From Methylotenera sp. (lineage in GTDB: Bacteria; Pseudomonadota; Gammaproteobacteria; Burkholderiales; Methylophilaceae), in NCBI RefSeq assembly GCF_029946165.1, contig NZ_JAQSDZ010000006.1, positions 62,001-126,000 on the forward strand: a stretch of 64,000 bases of DNA, given 5' to 3'. The translations under genes and the position numbers were made by a program. Every line of letters starts with the position of its first letter. Position 1 is the first letter of the stretch. This document shows positions 1-8,705 of the stretch, in pieces. The notes under the pieces are model-generated. The model did no database searches, was not told the origin of the DNA, and was given only the letters and a program-made list of their open reading frames with translations.

Positions 1-279
1 AACTGCATCATCATGGATGCCAGCATTATTAACCAGAATCTGGATGGGGTCATTCTCGACTAATGGGGTTAGTACAGCATGCACTGCAGCGCTGTCAGTC
101 ACATCAAATTGCAAAGCCTCTGCACTACCACCAGCCGCACAGATTTCAACGGCTAATTGCTGAGCAGCAGCAATGCCTTGGTTTGCGTGGATATAAACAT
201 GGTAACCATCCGCCGCGAGACGACGGCTAATAGCGCAGCCTATTCCTCCACTACCACCTGTAACTAAAGCTCTTTTCAT
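1..279 (-). CDS. 3-oxoacyl-ACP reductase, ApeQ-like (partial, C-terminus outside window)
   Basis: Short-chain dehydrogenase/reductase that would reduce the beta-keto group on the ACP-bound chain using NADPH. The N-terminus reads MKRALVTGGSGGIG, the Rossmann TGxxxGIG motif, and a later LVNNAG motif is visible, so this is a FabG-type enzyme. Only the first 93 codons lie in the window; the Tyr-Lys active site is outside it. It starts 23 bases after the dehydratase stop and is the last visible gene of the polyene cluster. In known APE clusters a further ketosynthase (ApeR) follows the reductase, so one may lie beyond position 1 (inference). Confidence 0.85.
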   Translation of the reverse strand, partial: MKRALVTGGSGGIGCAISRRLAADGYHVYIHANQGIAAAQQLAVEICAAGGSAEALQFDVTDSAAVHAVLTPLVENDPIQILVNNAGIHDDAV

Positions 280-301
280 AAACTGCCTTCGTGTAAATTC
301 A

Positions 302-772
302 TTATTTAATGGCGAGTGCATCTGCATCTAAAACCACAGCGGCACGCCCTTCTAGTAATAGTTTGTCATCAGCTGACACGGTAAATTGGTAAAGCATATT
401 ACTTTCACTTGCCATAATGCAAACAGCCGTTATCAGCAAATCTGAAACGATATCATCCAATCTTGTCACGGCCATAGTAACGCCACGTACGCTCACTAAA
501 TAGCCTACTTTAGGTGTTTCGCTATCAGCAGGTGCTAACAATGCACCATGCACAGCCATTGCCTGAGCGGCATATTCAATACCGCATGAGATGCCTAATT
601 TTCCGTGTGCGCGCAATGGGTTATCAGGGGTACGATGACTATCGGCAAGACAAGTAATTTTTTCTTGATCCCACGCCAGTACATTGCTTAATAAACACAT
701 GCTGCCTTGATGCGGAATATGACTTTCGATCCAAGCATGATCTAGTTTCTGATTCACCTGCTGAGTTAACAT
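302..772 (-). CDS. hotdog-fold 3-hydroxyacyl-ACP dehydratase, ApeP-like
   Basis: Predicted 156-residue hotdog-fold dehydratase that removes water from the 3-hydroxyacyl-ACP to make the conjugated double bond. The N-terminal part shows IPHQGSMCLL, followed by NPLRAHGKLGISCGIEYAAQAMAVHG, the pattern of the ApeP/XanB2-cluster dehydratases rather than FabZ. The start codon overlaps the end of the upstream chain-length-factor gene by 7 bases, pointing to translational coupling. The reductase gene follows. Family assignment is from motif memory; the enzymatic role is inferred from the cluster. A second, shorter dehydratase lies at the other end of the cluster. Confidence 0.8.
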   Translation of the reverse strand: MLTQQVNQKLDHAWIESHIPHQGSMCLLSNVLAWDQEKITCLADSHRTPDNPLRAHGKLGISCGIEYAAQAMAVHGALLAPADSETPKVGYLVSVRGVTMAVTRLDDIVSDLLITAVCIMASESNMLYQFTVSADDKLLLEGRAAVVLDADALAIK

Positions 773-1578
773 GCGCTTACCTCAATGGCTAAACGTAAGT
801 CATCGAGGTAATCTAACACAACGCGACGGTCTTTTTGTTGGGCTAAAGCCTGCAATAAAGGTAAACCGCGTGCTGCTGGAATCGCCAAACGCAAGGCTTC
901 TAGCGCAACATCATCAAATTGGTCTGCGGGGTCCTGAGTAAGGCTAACTTTTATTTGAGCAAGAGATTTTTGGCTCGCTTGCGGTGCAAGTATTAATGCG
1001 ATACCGCAGTTGTTAGGGATAGGTCGTTTAGCAAACATGGGTTCAGGATATGGCGTATCGCTCGCCATTAATATGCAGCGTGTATGATCAACTACAACCT
1101 GTGTCAATGCATCTAATAATCCTGCGCCAAAGCTGGCATCGAACGCACATAGCACTGATGAAGTTGCCATATTCCCAGTCGCAATGCTCCAGTAGCCTGC
1201 GGCAGCATTATGCACAGAGTTATGAAAGCGCGTAGGTGAAATTTGCCTGTCCTCAGAGGCCAGCATTTCGCAAATAGTGTGGCAGTTCAGACCATCACCA
1301 TTAGAAAATGAGAATACACTAGGTAAATTTTCTTCTTGTAATCCAGCAGTAGTGATGGCTTCTAAAGAAGTCGCCAAGGTCAGTTTAACAATATCACTGG
1401 CGCGTCGTCGTTCTGCAGCTGGCAATAATTCAGGCGCTGGAATGATTGTTTTTGAGGGTTGGTAATGTTGTAAACCATTCAATATAGCCTGACTATTTGA
1501 CCAGCCAGATAAGCCAGGGCCTAATAGACCGATGCCTTCAATATAAGCATTCAGATAAGTAATAGGTTCAGCGTTCAT
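766..1578 (-). CDS. beta-ketoacyl synthase-like chain-length factor, ApeC-like
   Basis: About 270 residues, much shorter than a full ketosynthase (about 400), matching the Ketoacyl-synt_2 family that partners an active KS in APE synthesis. Visible blocks: FHNSVHNAAAGYWSIATG, then VLCAFDASFGAGLLDAL, then a C-terminal half without the two catalytic histidine motifs. This fits a non-condensing partner subunit. The ORF track begins 15 codons earlier, but the ATG at 1578 overlaps the KS stop in a TGATG arrangement and is the better start. It presumably pairs with the KS encoded just upstream to set chain length; that pairing is inferred from known APE systems. Confidence 0.8.
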   Translation of the reverse strand: MNAEPITYLNAYIEGIGLLGPGLSGWSNSQAILNGLQHYQPSKTIIPAPELLPAAERRRASDIVKLTLATSLEAITTAGLQEENLPSVFSFSNGDGLNCHTICEMLASEDRQISPTRFHNSVHNAAAGYWSIATGNMATSSVLCAFDASFGAGLLDALTQVVVDHTRCILMASDTPYPEPMFAKRPIPNNCGIALILAPQASQKSLAQIKVSLTQDPADQFDDVALEALRLAIPAARGLPLLQALAQQKDRRVVLDYLDDLRLAIEVSAC

Positions 1579-2789
1579 CAGACTTGATCTCCATTTTTTG
1601 CAAGTCCAAAAACTAGGCTGCAATTAGTACCGCCAAAGCCAAATGAGTTACTCATCACGTAGGATAAAGCTTGAGGCTGATTTTTTAACTGGTAATTCAT
1701 TTTAAGCAATGGATCAACCTCATTGGTATTAAGTCCGCCAACTATAAATCCATTTTGTAATGCAAGCCCACAAATCACCGCTTCCACCGCACCTGCAGCA
1801 CCTAATGTATGGCCAGTAGCACCTTTGCTAGAGCTGCAAGGTGGTGTGTCGTTGCCAAAAACAGCAGTAACCGCCTTCGCTTCCGCTGCATCATTACTTG
1901 GCGTTGCCGTACCGTGCAGATTAATATAATCAATATCACTTGGTACCAAGCCAGCACTTTCCAAGGCTTGTTGCATGGCCATACGCGCACCTAAACCTTC
2001 TGGATGAGGTGAAGACATATGGTAAGCATCACTCGACTCCCCTATCCCAAGCAGTAGCACGTCATTTGGCTGTAGATTAGCAGAAGGTTTTTCCAATAGG
2101 GCGAAAGCTGCAGCTTCGCCAATCGAAATTCCATCACGTGCAGTGTTATATGGTCGACAAGCTTGTGTGGAGAGCAGCCCTAATGAATGGAAGCCATACA
2201 AAGTGGTTAAGCACAGCGAATCGACACCACCTACGACGGCGGCATCAATTAAGCCAGCTTCAATCATGCGACGCGCCACGCTGAATACCTTGGCACTTGA
2301 GGAGCATGCTGAGGATACGGCTAAAGCTGGGCCAGTAAGTTTGAAATATTGTCGGGTAAAATCTGCAACTGAATAAGTGTTTTGAGTTTTTCTATAAACA
2401 AAATCGTCAGGCAACGCTCCAGAAACAGAATCTCTGGAACGAAAAGCAATCTCTGTTTCTAGGATGCCAGAAGTGCTGGTGCCTATGAATACACCGATAC
2501 GATTGCGCCCATATTTTTCTGCGGCAAGTTTAACCGCTTCATCAAATCCGTCTTGTTGTAATCCTAACTTTGCCAGACGGTTATTGCGGCAATTATACTC
2601 ACTCATATCTGCCGTCATTTTCACCTGGTTGACTTCACTGACTTCGCCAATAAACGTGTTTAATTCTACCGTTTCAAAATCACACGGCTTTAAGCCTTTT
2701 CGACCTTGTTGCAGTGCATCTAATGTTTGCTTCAGCCCTTGCCCAATACAACTGGTAGCTGTGAAATGCGATAACAATAAAGGTTTCAA
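1578..2789 (-). CDS. beta-ketoacyl-ACP synthase (FabF-type), ApeO-like
   Basis: Full-length (403 aa) condensing enzyme that extends the ACP-bound chain with malonyl units. The catalytic triad is complete: Cys in AVSSACSSSAKV, His in NLHGTATPSNDAAE, His in SKGATGHTLGAAG, plus the C-terminal NSFGFGGTN motif. The start is TTG, supported by a strong AAGGGGG ribosome binding site about 5 bases upstream; there is no ATG nearby. It begins about 80 bases after the deacetylase gene and is coupled by a one-base overlap (TGATG) to the chain-length-factor gene. It is the only complete KS visible in the window. Confidence 0.88.
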   Translation of the reverse strand: MKPLLLSHFTATSCIGQGLKQTLDALQQGRKGLKPCDFETVELNTFIGEVSEVNQVKMTADMSEYNCRNNRLAKLGLQQDGFDEAVKLAAEKYGRNRIGVFIGTSTSGILETEIAFRSRDSVSGALPDDFVYRKTQNTYSVADFTRQYFKLTGPALAVSSACSSSAKVFSVARRMIEAGLIDAAVVGGVDSLCLTTLYGFHSLGLLSTQACRPYNTARDGISIGEAAAFALLEKPSANLQPNDVLLLGIGESSDAYHMSSPHPEGLGARMAMQQALESAGLVPSDIDYINLHGTATPSNDAAEAKAVTAVFGNDTPPCSSSKGATGHTLGAAGAVEAVICGLALQNGFIVGGLNTNEVDPLLKMNYQLKNQPQALSYVMSNSFGFGGTNCSLVFGLAKNGDQV

Positions 2790-2869
2790 TGAATCCCCCT
2801 TAACGCTTTGAGTGTGGTTAGTAATTTATACATTTTTTGCTTCGCTGTTATGTTGTTACGATCTGAATC

Positions 2870-3679
2870 TTAGAGTGCCTCTTGCAGGGTGACCCAGTGC
2901 AAATTTTTCTTTTTAGCTTCTTCCAACAGAGTGGGAAGTACCGTAAGAATAATCGGAATATTGAGTTTTGTAATAGCAGCATTGCCATCATGTAACAATA
3001 AAATTGCCCCTGGACGCAATCCTGATAATAATTTCTTACTCACCTTTTCTGCATCTCTAACCGTCGTATCAAAACCACGTACCGTCCAGCTTGCAAGCTT
3101 TAACCCTAAGCGATTAAGTGCTGGCTCTAAAAAAGGATTACGCAACCCTGCCGGAGCCCGAAAAAACTGAGGACGTGATCCTGTGACATCAAAAAGTGTT
3201 TTCTGCGCTGCCTCAATTTCACGAGTGAATCCTTTTAGCCCTAGCAGAGAGAAATAATGCCTATGCTGTTGACTATGATTTTCTATCTTATGACCACGTC
3301 GTAAAATTTCACGACTTAGTTCAGGGTATTTCGTCACATTTTTACCAATGCAAAAAAATGTAGCTTTCGCATGATAATGATCTAATATATCCAGCACTTG
3401 TGGTGTCACCAATGGCTCAGGGCCATCATCAATCGTCAGCGCGATCTCATTCCGGCTAGCTGCTGTAGATGGCAATTGTGTCCAATTTGGTCCTAACCAA
3501 TTGCTTCGCGGCCACAATCCCACTGCGGCAATTAGCAAATGATTAAAAACAAATATAGCCAATATCCACTTCCATAAGTTTGGCGTGATTAACAATGCCA
3601 CCAATAAAAGTAAATGAAGCGTTATAGATAGCTTAATCAGCACGGGGGAATGCCAAGATGGTTGAATAGCTTTATTCAT
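2870..3679 (-). CDS. membrane-anchored NodB-type polysaccharide deacetylase
   Basis: Carbohydrate esterase 4 domain behind two N-terminal hydrophobic segments (HLLLLVALLIT and ILAIFVFNHLLIAAVGL). NodB motifs are all present: EIALTIDDGPEP (catalytic and metal Asp), NHSQQH (metal histidines), FFRAPAG, and LLLHDGN. The family removes N- or O-acyl groups from sugars, usually outside the cytoplasm. The start at 3679 overlaps the hydrolase gene by 8 bases; the longer ORF in the track runs well into that gene. A deacetylase is not among the standard APE cluster genes I know, so it may act on a glycosylated head group of the product. Substrate unknown. Confidence 0.85.
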   Translation of the reverse strand: MNKAIQPSWHSPVLIKLSITLHLLLLVALLITPNLWKWILAIFVFNHLLIAAVGLWPRSNWLGPNWTQLPSTAASRNEIALTIDDGPEPLVTPQVLDILDHYHAKATFFCIGKNVTKYPELSREILRRGHKIENHSQQHRHYFSLLGLKGFTREIEAAQKTLFDVTGSRPQFFRAPAGLRNPFLEPALNRLGLKLASWTVRGFDTTVRDAEKVSKKLLSGLRPGAILLLHDGNAAITKLNIPIILTVLPTLLEEAKKKNLHWVTLQEAL

Positions 3680-4334
3680 GAATTGTTTTAATGAATCGTT
3701 TATCCAAAAAATTTTGCCATAACCGCTGCCATACTGGCCATGTATGCTCACCAGCAATTTTGTTAACTCGATCTTCGCACATCATTTCCGCCATCATCAA
3801 ATAGCTTTCTGCGAAGCGGTCATCTTCACCGTAACCTAAATATACTTCAATATTTGTAGCAGTTGCATGAGTTTTTAGCCAACTCCAATTACCCAGTTCG
3901 ACATCATCACTAGGTATAAATTCTGGTGTCCATGCCTGAACACCGCCTGCTGAGGCTAGCTTACCAGTAGTGATACGATTGCCAGGATAAGGCGCTAATA
4001 GTAAAAGACCTGTCAGTCCTGCGGGATAGCGATTGGCATATGCAATAGCGACATAGCCGCCTATGGAAATACCCGCCAACCAGATACTTTTATAACCTTT
4101 TGTGATGGCAACTTGTATTAACTCGCTATGGATTTCAGTGAGCGCGGTTTGATCGGCAATATGGCTGAACTCTAACTCTGCCATAATTAAATCCACTGCT
4201 AATTTACGTTCTTGCAATGCACTTACAAAGCCTTGCTCGATAAAATCTTCTGGGTGTTGATATGCGCCAGGTAATAATATAATAAGCGTATCAGCCTGTT
4301 GCCCAACCTGCGCCAAGTGGCTCAGATAACGCAT
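3672..4334 (-). CDS. alpha/beta hydrolase
   Basis: A 220-residue alpha/beta-hydrolase fold protein. The nucleophile elbow is AGISIGGYVAIAYA (GxSxGG), an early IILLPGAY strand fits the oxyanion region, a GEDDRF segment probably carries the acid, and the C-terminal GEHTWPVW supplies the likely catalytic His. No signal peptide. It is coupled to the MMPL gene by a one-base TGATG overlap and overlaps the deacetylase by 8 bases, so all three are co-translated. In the cluster it could be a thioesterase or esterase that releases or trims the acyl product, replacing the ApeK thioesterase; that is inference. Confidence 0.75.
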   Translation of the reverse strand: MRYLSHLAQVGQQADTLIILLPGAYQHPEDFIEQGFVSALQERKLAVDLIMAELEFSHIADQTALTEIHSELIQVAITKGYKSIWLAGISIGGYVAIAYANRYPAGLTGLLLLAPYPGNRITTGKLASAGGVQAWTPEFIPSDDVELGNWSWLKTHATATNIEVYLGYGEDDRFAESYLMMAEMMCEDRVNKIAGEHTWPVWQRLWQNFLDKRFIKTIHE

Positions 4335-6745
4335 CAGATTTTGGCCTTATCAGGTGGTGCATGACGTGCAAACACTGCTGAGAATATTAATGCGAGTATG
4401 ACACCTGGTGCTACCGTAATCCCCATAGCCTGCAATACGGGCACATTGGAAAATGCGAGTAAACCAAAACCTAGTACTGTAGCCACATTGGCAAGTAGCA
4501 GTGATGCATAAGTGTGCGATGAAATCGCCTGTGTATGTTGATTAAGTGGCGGATTAAAAAAAAGTGCGTAATTAGAGCCAATCGCCACAATCAGTAATAG
4601 GCCAATCAAGTGCAATATAATCAATTGCTGTCCCAATAAAGCCAAGCCTGCCGTGACAGTGAGTACAGAGGCGATTAGGGGGGCAATGATAGCGAGTACG
4701 CGCACTGGTGAGCGCAATGCAAACAATAGCAGCATTACAATTGCCGTTAAACCTGCCAGCGACAGCATAATGGCTTCATGCATATAAGACGAATATAGGC
4801 GATTGGATTCAGTTTTCATATCTACAAATAATGCATTTGAAACTTGTGCCTGAGTTATAGCTTTACGCATTTGAGTTGCATCAATGTTGCCACTTTTTGG
4901 TGCAGTTAGCGGTATTAGTGCACTCCAGCGCTTGCCTTGCTGCAGCAACATTGCATCGACTGCCATTGCCATTGAAGTGCCATCTAAATCACTTCGCTGC
5001 AATAAAGGTTTTGTGCGGGATGCTTCTACATCCTGCACAAAAGGTGTAAATACTTTGGCGCGAACTGGTAAGTCTTTAATGGCGTTTTCTAAATTCGGTC
5101 TTAATTCTTCGGCATTAGGCAGACTATCTAATCGTGCCTGTTGTGTGTGTTGGCTAGGTAGGTAATGGCTGGCGCTGTCAAATGCTGTGAGTTCACCAGA
5201 TTCGACCAATGGTTGTAGCGCAATGGATACTTTTTCAGAAGACATCAGTACCGCTTCTTGACTATTGCCAGAAACAACCACTAAGTAGCGTACATCAGGC
5301 GCGCCCATTCCAGCTCGCAAACGTGTATCGAGCGCCAAATCTGCGCTTGAAACAGGACTAAGCGCAGTAAGTTCACTATTCCATAAATGATCGTGGTGTT
5401 GATATACAACCAGACTGGATGCAACAATCAGACCAATTGCCGGCCATTTTAAGCGCGAAGCTAAATGTGCGTAATAGGATAGTTTTAGCCCTGCATTGTT
5501 TAAGTTTTGGATTTTAAAACCTGCGGGCAACAAATGCGGCAAAACATAACGTGTCATGGTAGCAGCTGCAATCAGCCCAGCTGTTGAATATAAACCAAGC
5601 TGGGCTAATCCAGGAAAGCCCGATAACATTAATGCTGCAAAACCAAATACAGAGGTTAGCACGCCTAATCTGACTGTAGGCCATACATTCGCTATCCATT
5701 GTTGACGATTTTTCTCACTCTTTCCATCCGCCGCATAATCAGACTGTATGAATAAATATATAGAATAATCTACCGCCTCACCGATTAGAGCCGTACCAAA
5801 ACCTAATGTAATCCCATGCACGACACCAAATCCCAGACTAACGGAGGCAATGCCTGCCAGTATGCCAGTTGCAACAGGCAGAAAACCTAGCAGCAATGCA
5901 GTCAATGAACGATAAACGTACAGCAATAAAAGAGCGATAAGCACGGTGCTGACTATAAATATTAATCGCACTTGGCTTTTAATAGCGTCACGTGACACGA
6001 CTGAAAATACGCCTGGTCCAGTCATTAAGAGTTTTGGCTTATTTTCGGTCACTATATACTTTTGGCTAATTACAGATAGGCTAGCTTGGTCGAAAGCTGC
6101 CTGAATTGTTTGCATCGCCAGTTTTTGTGCATCGGTATCAGAACCTACGGCGCGAGTCTGTAAGAGTAATAAAGACGTCTTACCATCATGCGATGCCCAA
6201 GCGCCATCAAATAACTGCGGACGACTTTCCGCATTCATTTGGTCTAGTAATTGAAGCATCTCGCCAGTAGGGTCGTGCGGAAGTAGCGACTTAAGCAGTA
6301 AACCAGCGGGCGAAGCAATCTGATCAATGCTATCACTGATGGCCGAATGCAATCCATCAACACTGAAATGCGCTGGTGTAACCGCAGGGCTTAATAAGTA
6401 ACGGTTATTAAATAGATAAAGACGGTCACGCTCACTACTGATAGGCTCACCATTATTAACTGTTACAAATTCATCGTTGTTACGTAAACCCTGTGCAACT
6501 TCTTTAGAGAGTTTTGCACGAGTGTTGGCATCAGACCCTTCAATTCCAACCAATATCAGCCGAGATGCCACTCCATCTTTAAGCTGATCCAAGAGTAATT
6601 GTTGTTCAGCAGTAGGGTTGCTGGGCAAGAAAGCGGACAAGTCGGCGGTGAAGTGACTGCGGCTGATAATAACAGCGCATACGATTAACATTAGCAACCA
6701 AATAACGATTGCACTACGAGGTCGTTGTAATCCAGTTAAATTCAT
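4334..6745 (-). CDS. MMPL/RND-family lipid exporter, ApeM-like
   Basis: 803 residues with the RND/MMPL plan: one N-terminal membrane helix, a periplasmic domain (SDLSAFLPS-like entry), five helices, a second periplasmic domain, and a final block of helices. Helical segments include VRLIFIVSTVLIALLLLYVY and AIMLSLAGLTAIVMLLLF; LGFGTALIGEAVDYSIYLF matches the conserved TM4 Asp region of MMPL proteins. It would use the proton gradient to move the finished acyl/polyene lipid out of the inner membrane. It follows the LolA-like gene by 32 bases, the pairing seen in APE clusters (ApeL/ApeM). Confidence 0.87.
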   Translation of the reverse strand: MNLTGLQRPRSAIVIWLLMLIVCAVIISRSHFTADLSAFLPSNPTAEQQLLLDQLKDGVASRLILVGIEGSDANTRAKLSKEVAQGLRNNDEFVTVNNGEPISSERDRLYLFNNRYLLSPAVTPAHFSVDGLHSAISDSIDQIASPAGLLLKSLLPHDPTGEMLQLLDQMNAESRPQLFDGAWASHDGKTSLLLLQTRAVGSDTDAQKLAMQTIQAAFDQASLSVISQKYIVTENKPKLLMTGPGVFSVVSRDAIKSQVRLIFIVSTVLIALLLLYVYRSLTALLLGFLPVATGILAGIASVSLGFGVVHGITLGFGTALIGEAVDYSIYLFIQSDYAADGKSEKNRQQWIANVWPTVRLGVLTSVFGFAALMLSGFPGLAQLGLYSTAGLIAAATMTRYVLPHLLPAGFKIQNLNNAGLKLSYYAHLASRLKWPAIGLIVASSLVVYQHHDHLWNSELTALSPVSSADLALDTRLRAGMGAPDVRYLVVVSGNSQEAVLMSSEKVSIALQPLVESGELTAFDSASHYLPSQHTQQARLDSLPNAEELRPNLENAIKDLPVRAKVFTPFVQDVEASRTKPLLQRSDLDGTSMAMAVDAMLLQQGKRWSALIPLTAPKSGNIDATQMRKAITQAQVSNALFVDMKTESNRLYSSYMHEAIMLSLAGLTAIVMLLLFALRSPVRVLAIIAPLIASVLTVTAGLALLGQQLIILHLIGLLLIVAIGSNYALFFNPPLNQHTQAISSHTYASLLLANVATVLGFGLLAFSNVPVLQAMGITVAPGVILALIFSAVFARHAPPDKAKI

Positions 6746-6777
6746 AAGATGGGCAGTTTTAGAAGTAGCAAAAATAT

Positions 6778-7407
6778 CTACTCTAAAACGGGTAATGGTG
6801 TGATGCTCATCTGTGAGCTGTCGCCGTCAGCTTGTAAGATGTCTATTGTCTGCAGAGCATTGCCTAAGCCTGCAATGCTGATCTTTGCGACCACTTTTTT
6901 CATTTTATCTTCTATGGGAATTAAAGTGAGATTCCAACTTTGCTCATTTCCATCCATACTTAAGTGATAATTGCGCTCTAATGCCTGACGGTCGCCCGCT
7001 AAAGTCCCTCGAATACTATCAATGAATGCAGCGATCTCTGGATAGTTACGCAAGGCTAATACATGCTTTTTGCCACGCTGCTCAACAATCAATTTATCCT
7101 TATCCAACAGCATGCTTTCTGCTTTGGGTTTAAGTGTGCGTTTCTCTAAATGGTCTGGTGCGCTATAAAATAACTCTCCAGATGACTCCACAGGCTTTTC
7201 AAGTATGGCAATCGATTTTTTTTCAATAAAGCTTGCATGACTGGAACGCGTAGTAGCTAAAGACTGCATTAACTGATCAATACCCCAACTACCCTCCGCT
7301 TTAGCGAGGGGCGCCATTAACATGATGCTCAACAATAACAAGCCGCATAGCGAACAATGTAAAGAATTTTTATTAATTAACTTGATGGTTTTCATAGACT
7401 TACTCAT
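6778..7407 (-). CDS. LolA-like outer-membrane lipid carrier, ApeL-like
   Basis: 209-residue secreted protein with an N-terminal hydrophobic signal (LLLLSIMLMAPLAKA, cleavage probably after AKA). The mature part starts WGIDQLMQSLATTRSSHASFIEKK and continues with SSGELFYSAPDHLEKRTLKP, the beta-barrel LolA/LolB-type pattern used to carry hydrophobic cargo across the periplasm. ATGA overlap of 4 bases with the acyltransferase stop shows coupling; an internal ATG at 7395 is an alternative start. Likely receives the lipid from the MMPL exporter and delivers it towards the outer membrane (inference from APE systems). Confidence 0.8.
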   Translation of the reverse strand: MSKSMKTIKLINKNSLHCSLCGLLLLSIMLMAPLAKAEGSWGIDQLMQSLATTRSSHASFIEKKSIAILEKPVESSGELFYSAPDHLEKRTLKPKAESMLLDKDKLIVEQRGKKHVLALRNYPEIAAFIDSIRGTLAGDRQALERNYHLSMDGNEQSWNLTLIPIEDKMKKVVAKISIAGLGNALQTIDILQADGDSSQMSITPLPVLE

Positions 7408-8387
7408 TTCTTAATTAATTTTTTATTCAGCTTTTCATTCAAGGATCCAGGCACAGATTGCCAGTAATCGAAAAAATTAAACCAATTATAGGGAGCTAAA
7501 CGTGTGTAACGATTTAGCAGTTCTGCATAACGCAAAATGGCTATTTCTACTGCCTTATTACGCCCTCCTGCGGGGATGTTAGAGAAGTCTGCCAAAGTCT
7601 CAAAATGTACCTGATAACGGTTATTACCCATATATAAGCCAACCATAAACACTACAGGACGGCGCAATAAAGCCGCCATGCGAAAAGGGCCTGTTGGTAG
7701 CGCAGCGCTTGCCCCAAGCAAATCAATTTCGGTCATTGGCTCATCGCCTAATGTACGGTCTGACAACATGCCGACCAGCATGCCATCGTCAAGCCGTTGC
7801 TGCACTTGTAACATAGAATCAATGCGTCCTAAGGGGATAACGTCCATAGTAGCTTCTGGGTTGATTGCGCCCAACATGGAGTTGATCTTTTGTGCATTAT
7901 CTTTGTGCATGACCATCGCGACGCGCAAACCTGGAACTTTGCGCCCTATTGCACGCATGACCTCAAAGCTGCCAAGATGTGCGCCCATTAAAAACACGCC
8001 CTTACCTTCATCTATGAGTGAGCGAATATTTTCTTCGCCTTGTATTTCAATATCAAATAAATCATAACGACGATTAATCAAATATATGCGGTCATGTATG
8101 GTGGCCGCGAAACAAAAGAAATGACGATACAAATCTACCCAAGTAGCAGGGCGACCTAGTGCCCGCGGCAAATAGCTAAGAGAGGCACGGCGGCTATCCA
8201 GCGAAAACAATACAAAATAAGTAGCGATTAAATGTAGCACCGAGCGGGCAACAGTGCGACCTAAACGCAGTGATATCCAAGACATGATACCCAACATCAG
8301 CATATTGCTACGCTCTTGTCGTTGTAACCAAACAGCAGGTTTTATAGGCGCTAATTCTATAGGATCATTTTTATTAGTCGTTGTCAT
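7404..8387 (-). CDS. LpxL/HtrB-like lysophospholipid acyltransferase
   Basis: About 327 residues from the chosen start. GVFLMGAHLGSFEVMRA gives the HX4E catalytic motif of the lauroyl/lysophospholipid acyltransferase family, followed by VGMLSDRTLGDEP and LPTGPFRMAALLRRPVVF, both typical of LpxL-like enzymes. An N-terminal hydrophobic helix (MLGIMSWISLRLGRTVARSVLHL) suggests inner-membrane attachment. The track ORF runs 37 codons into the preceding dehydratase gene in another frame; ATG 8387 directly follows its TAG stop, with ATG 8396 as alternative. In APE-type clusters such enzymes acylate the lipid or sugar anchor of the product. Confidence 0.83.
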   Translation of the reverse strand: MTTTNKNDPIELAPIKPAVWLQRQERSNMLMLGIMSWISLRLGRTVARSVLHLIATYFVLFSLDSRRASLSYLPRALGRPATWVDLYRHFFCFAATIHDRIYLINRRYDLFDIEIQGEENIRSLIDEGKGVFLMGAHLGSFEVMRAIGRKVPGLRVAMVMHKDNAQKINSMLGAINPEATMDVIPLGRIDSMLQVQQRLDDGMLVGMLSDRTLGDEPMTEIDLLGASAALPTGPFRMAALLRRPVVFMVGLYMGNNRYQVHFETLADFSNIPAGGRNKAVEIAILRYAELLNRYTRLAPYNWFNFFDYWQSVPGSLNEKLNKKLIKK

Positions 8388-8388
8388 G

Positions 8389-8703
8389 CTAAGCATCCGC
8401 AGCAATTTGTGCTGCAATAAGATTACCGATAACAATTTGACGATTTCCTTCAAGCACTTCAAATTTGATTGAACCATTTGGGAGTTGCTCATGCTCAATA
8501 ATCACTATCTCGTTAGGCTTTAATGGGTTCAAAAATTTAACAGAACTAATTTTCCAATCACTTTCAACTAAACCCGTCTCAATAGAAATAGCATGCATCA
8601 CTTCATCTAGTAGCACTACGCCAGGAACAATGGGCGTTCCAGGAAAATGTCCTGCGAAAGCTGGATGATCAGCAGGTAGTATAAGTTGGATATGTTTTTT
8701 CAT
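8389..8703 (-). CDS. FabZ-like hotdog dehydratase, ApeI-like
   Basis: A short (104 aa) hotdog protein whose N-terminal HPAFAGHFPGTPIVPGVV carries the catalytic His in the GHFPGxPxxPG signature of FabZ/FabA-type dehydratases. It is shorter than FabZ (about 150 aa), as expected for ApeI-like members of polyene clusters. ATG 8703 lies 2 bases after the ligase stop; the track start six codons earlier is less likely. With the ApeP-like enzyme it gives the cluster two dehydratases, a recurring property of aryl-polyene pathways. Confidence 0.82.
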   Translation of the reverse strand: MKKHIQLILPADHPAFAGHFPGTPIVPGVVLLDEVMHAISIETGLVESDWKISSVKFLNPLKPNEIVIIEHEQLPNGSIKFEVLEGNRQIVIGNLIAAQIAADA

Positions 8704-8705
8704 TA

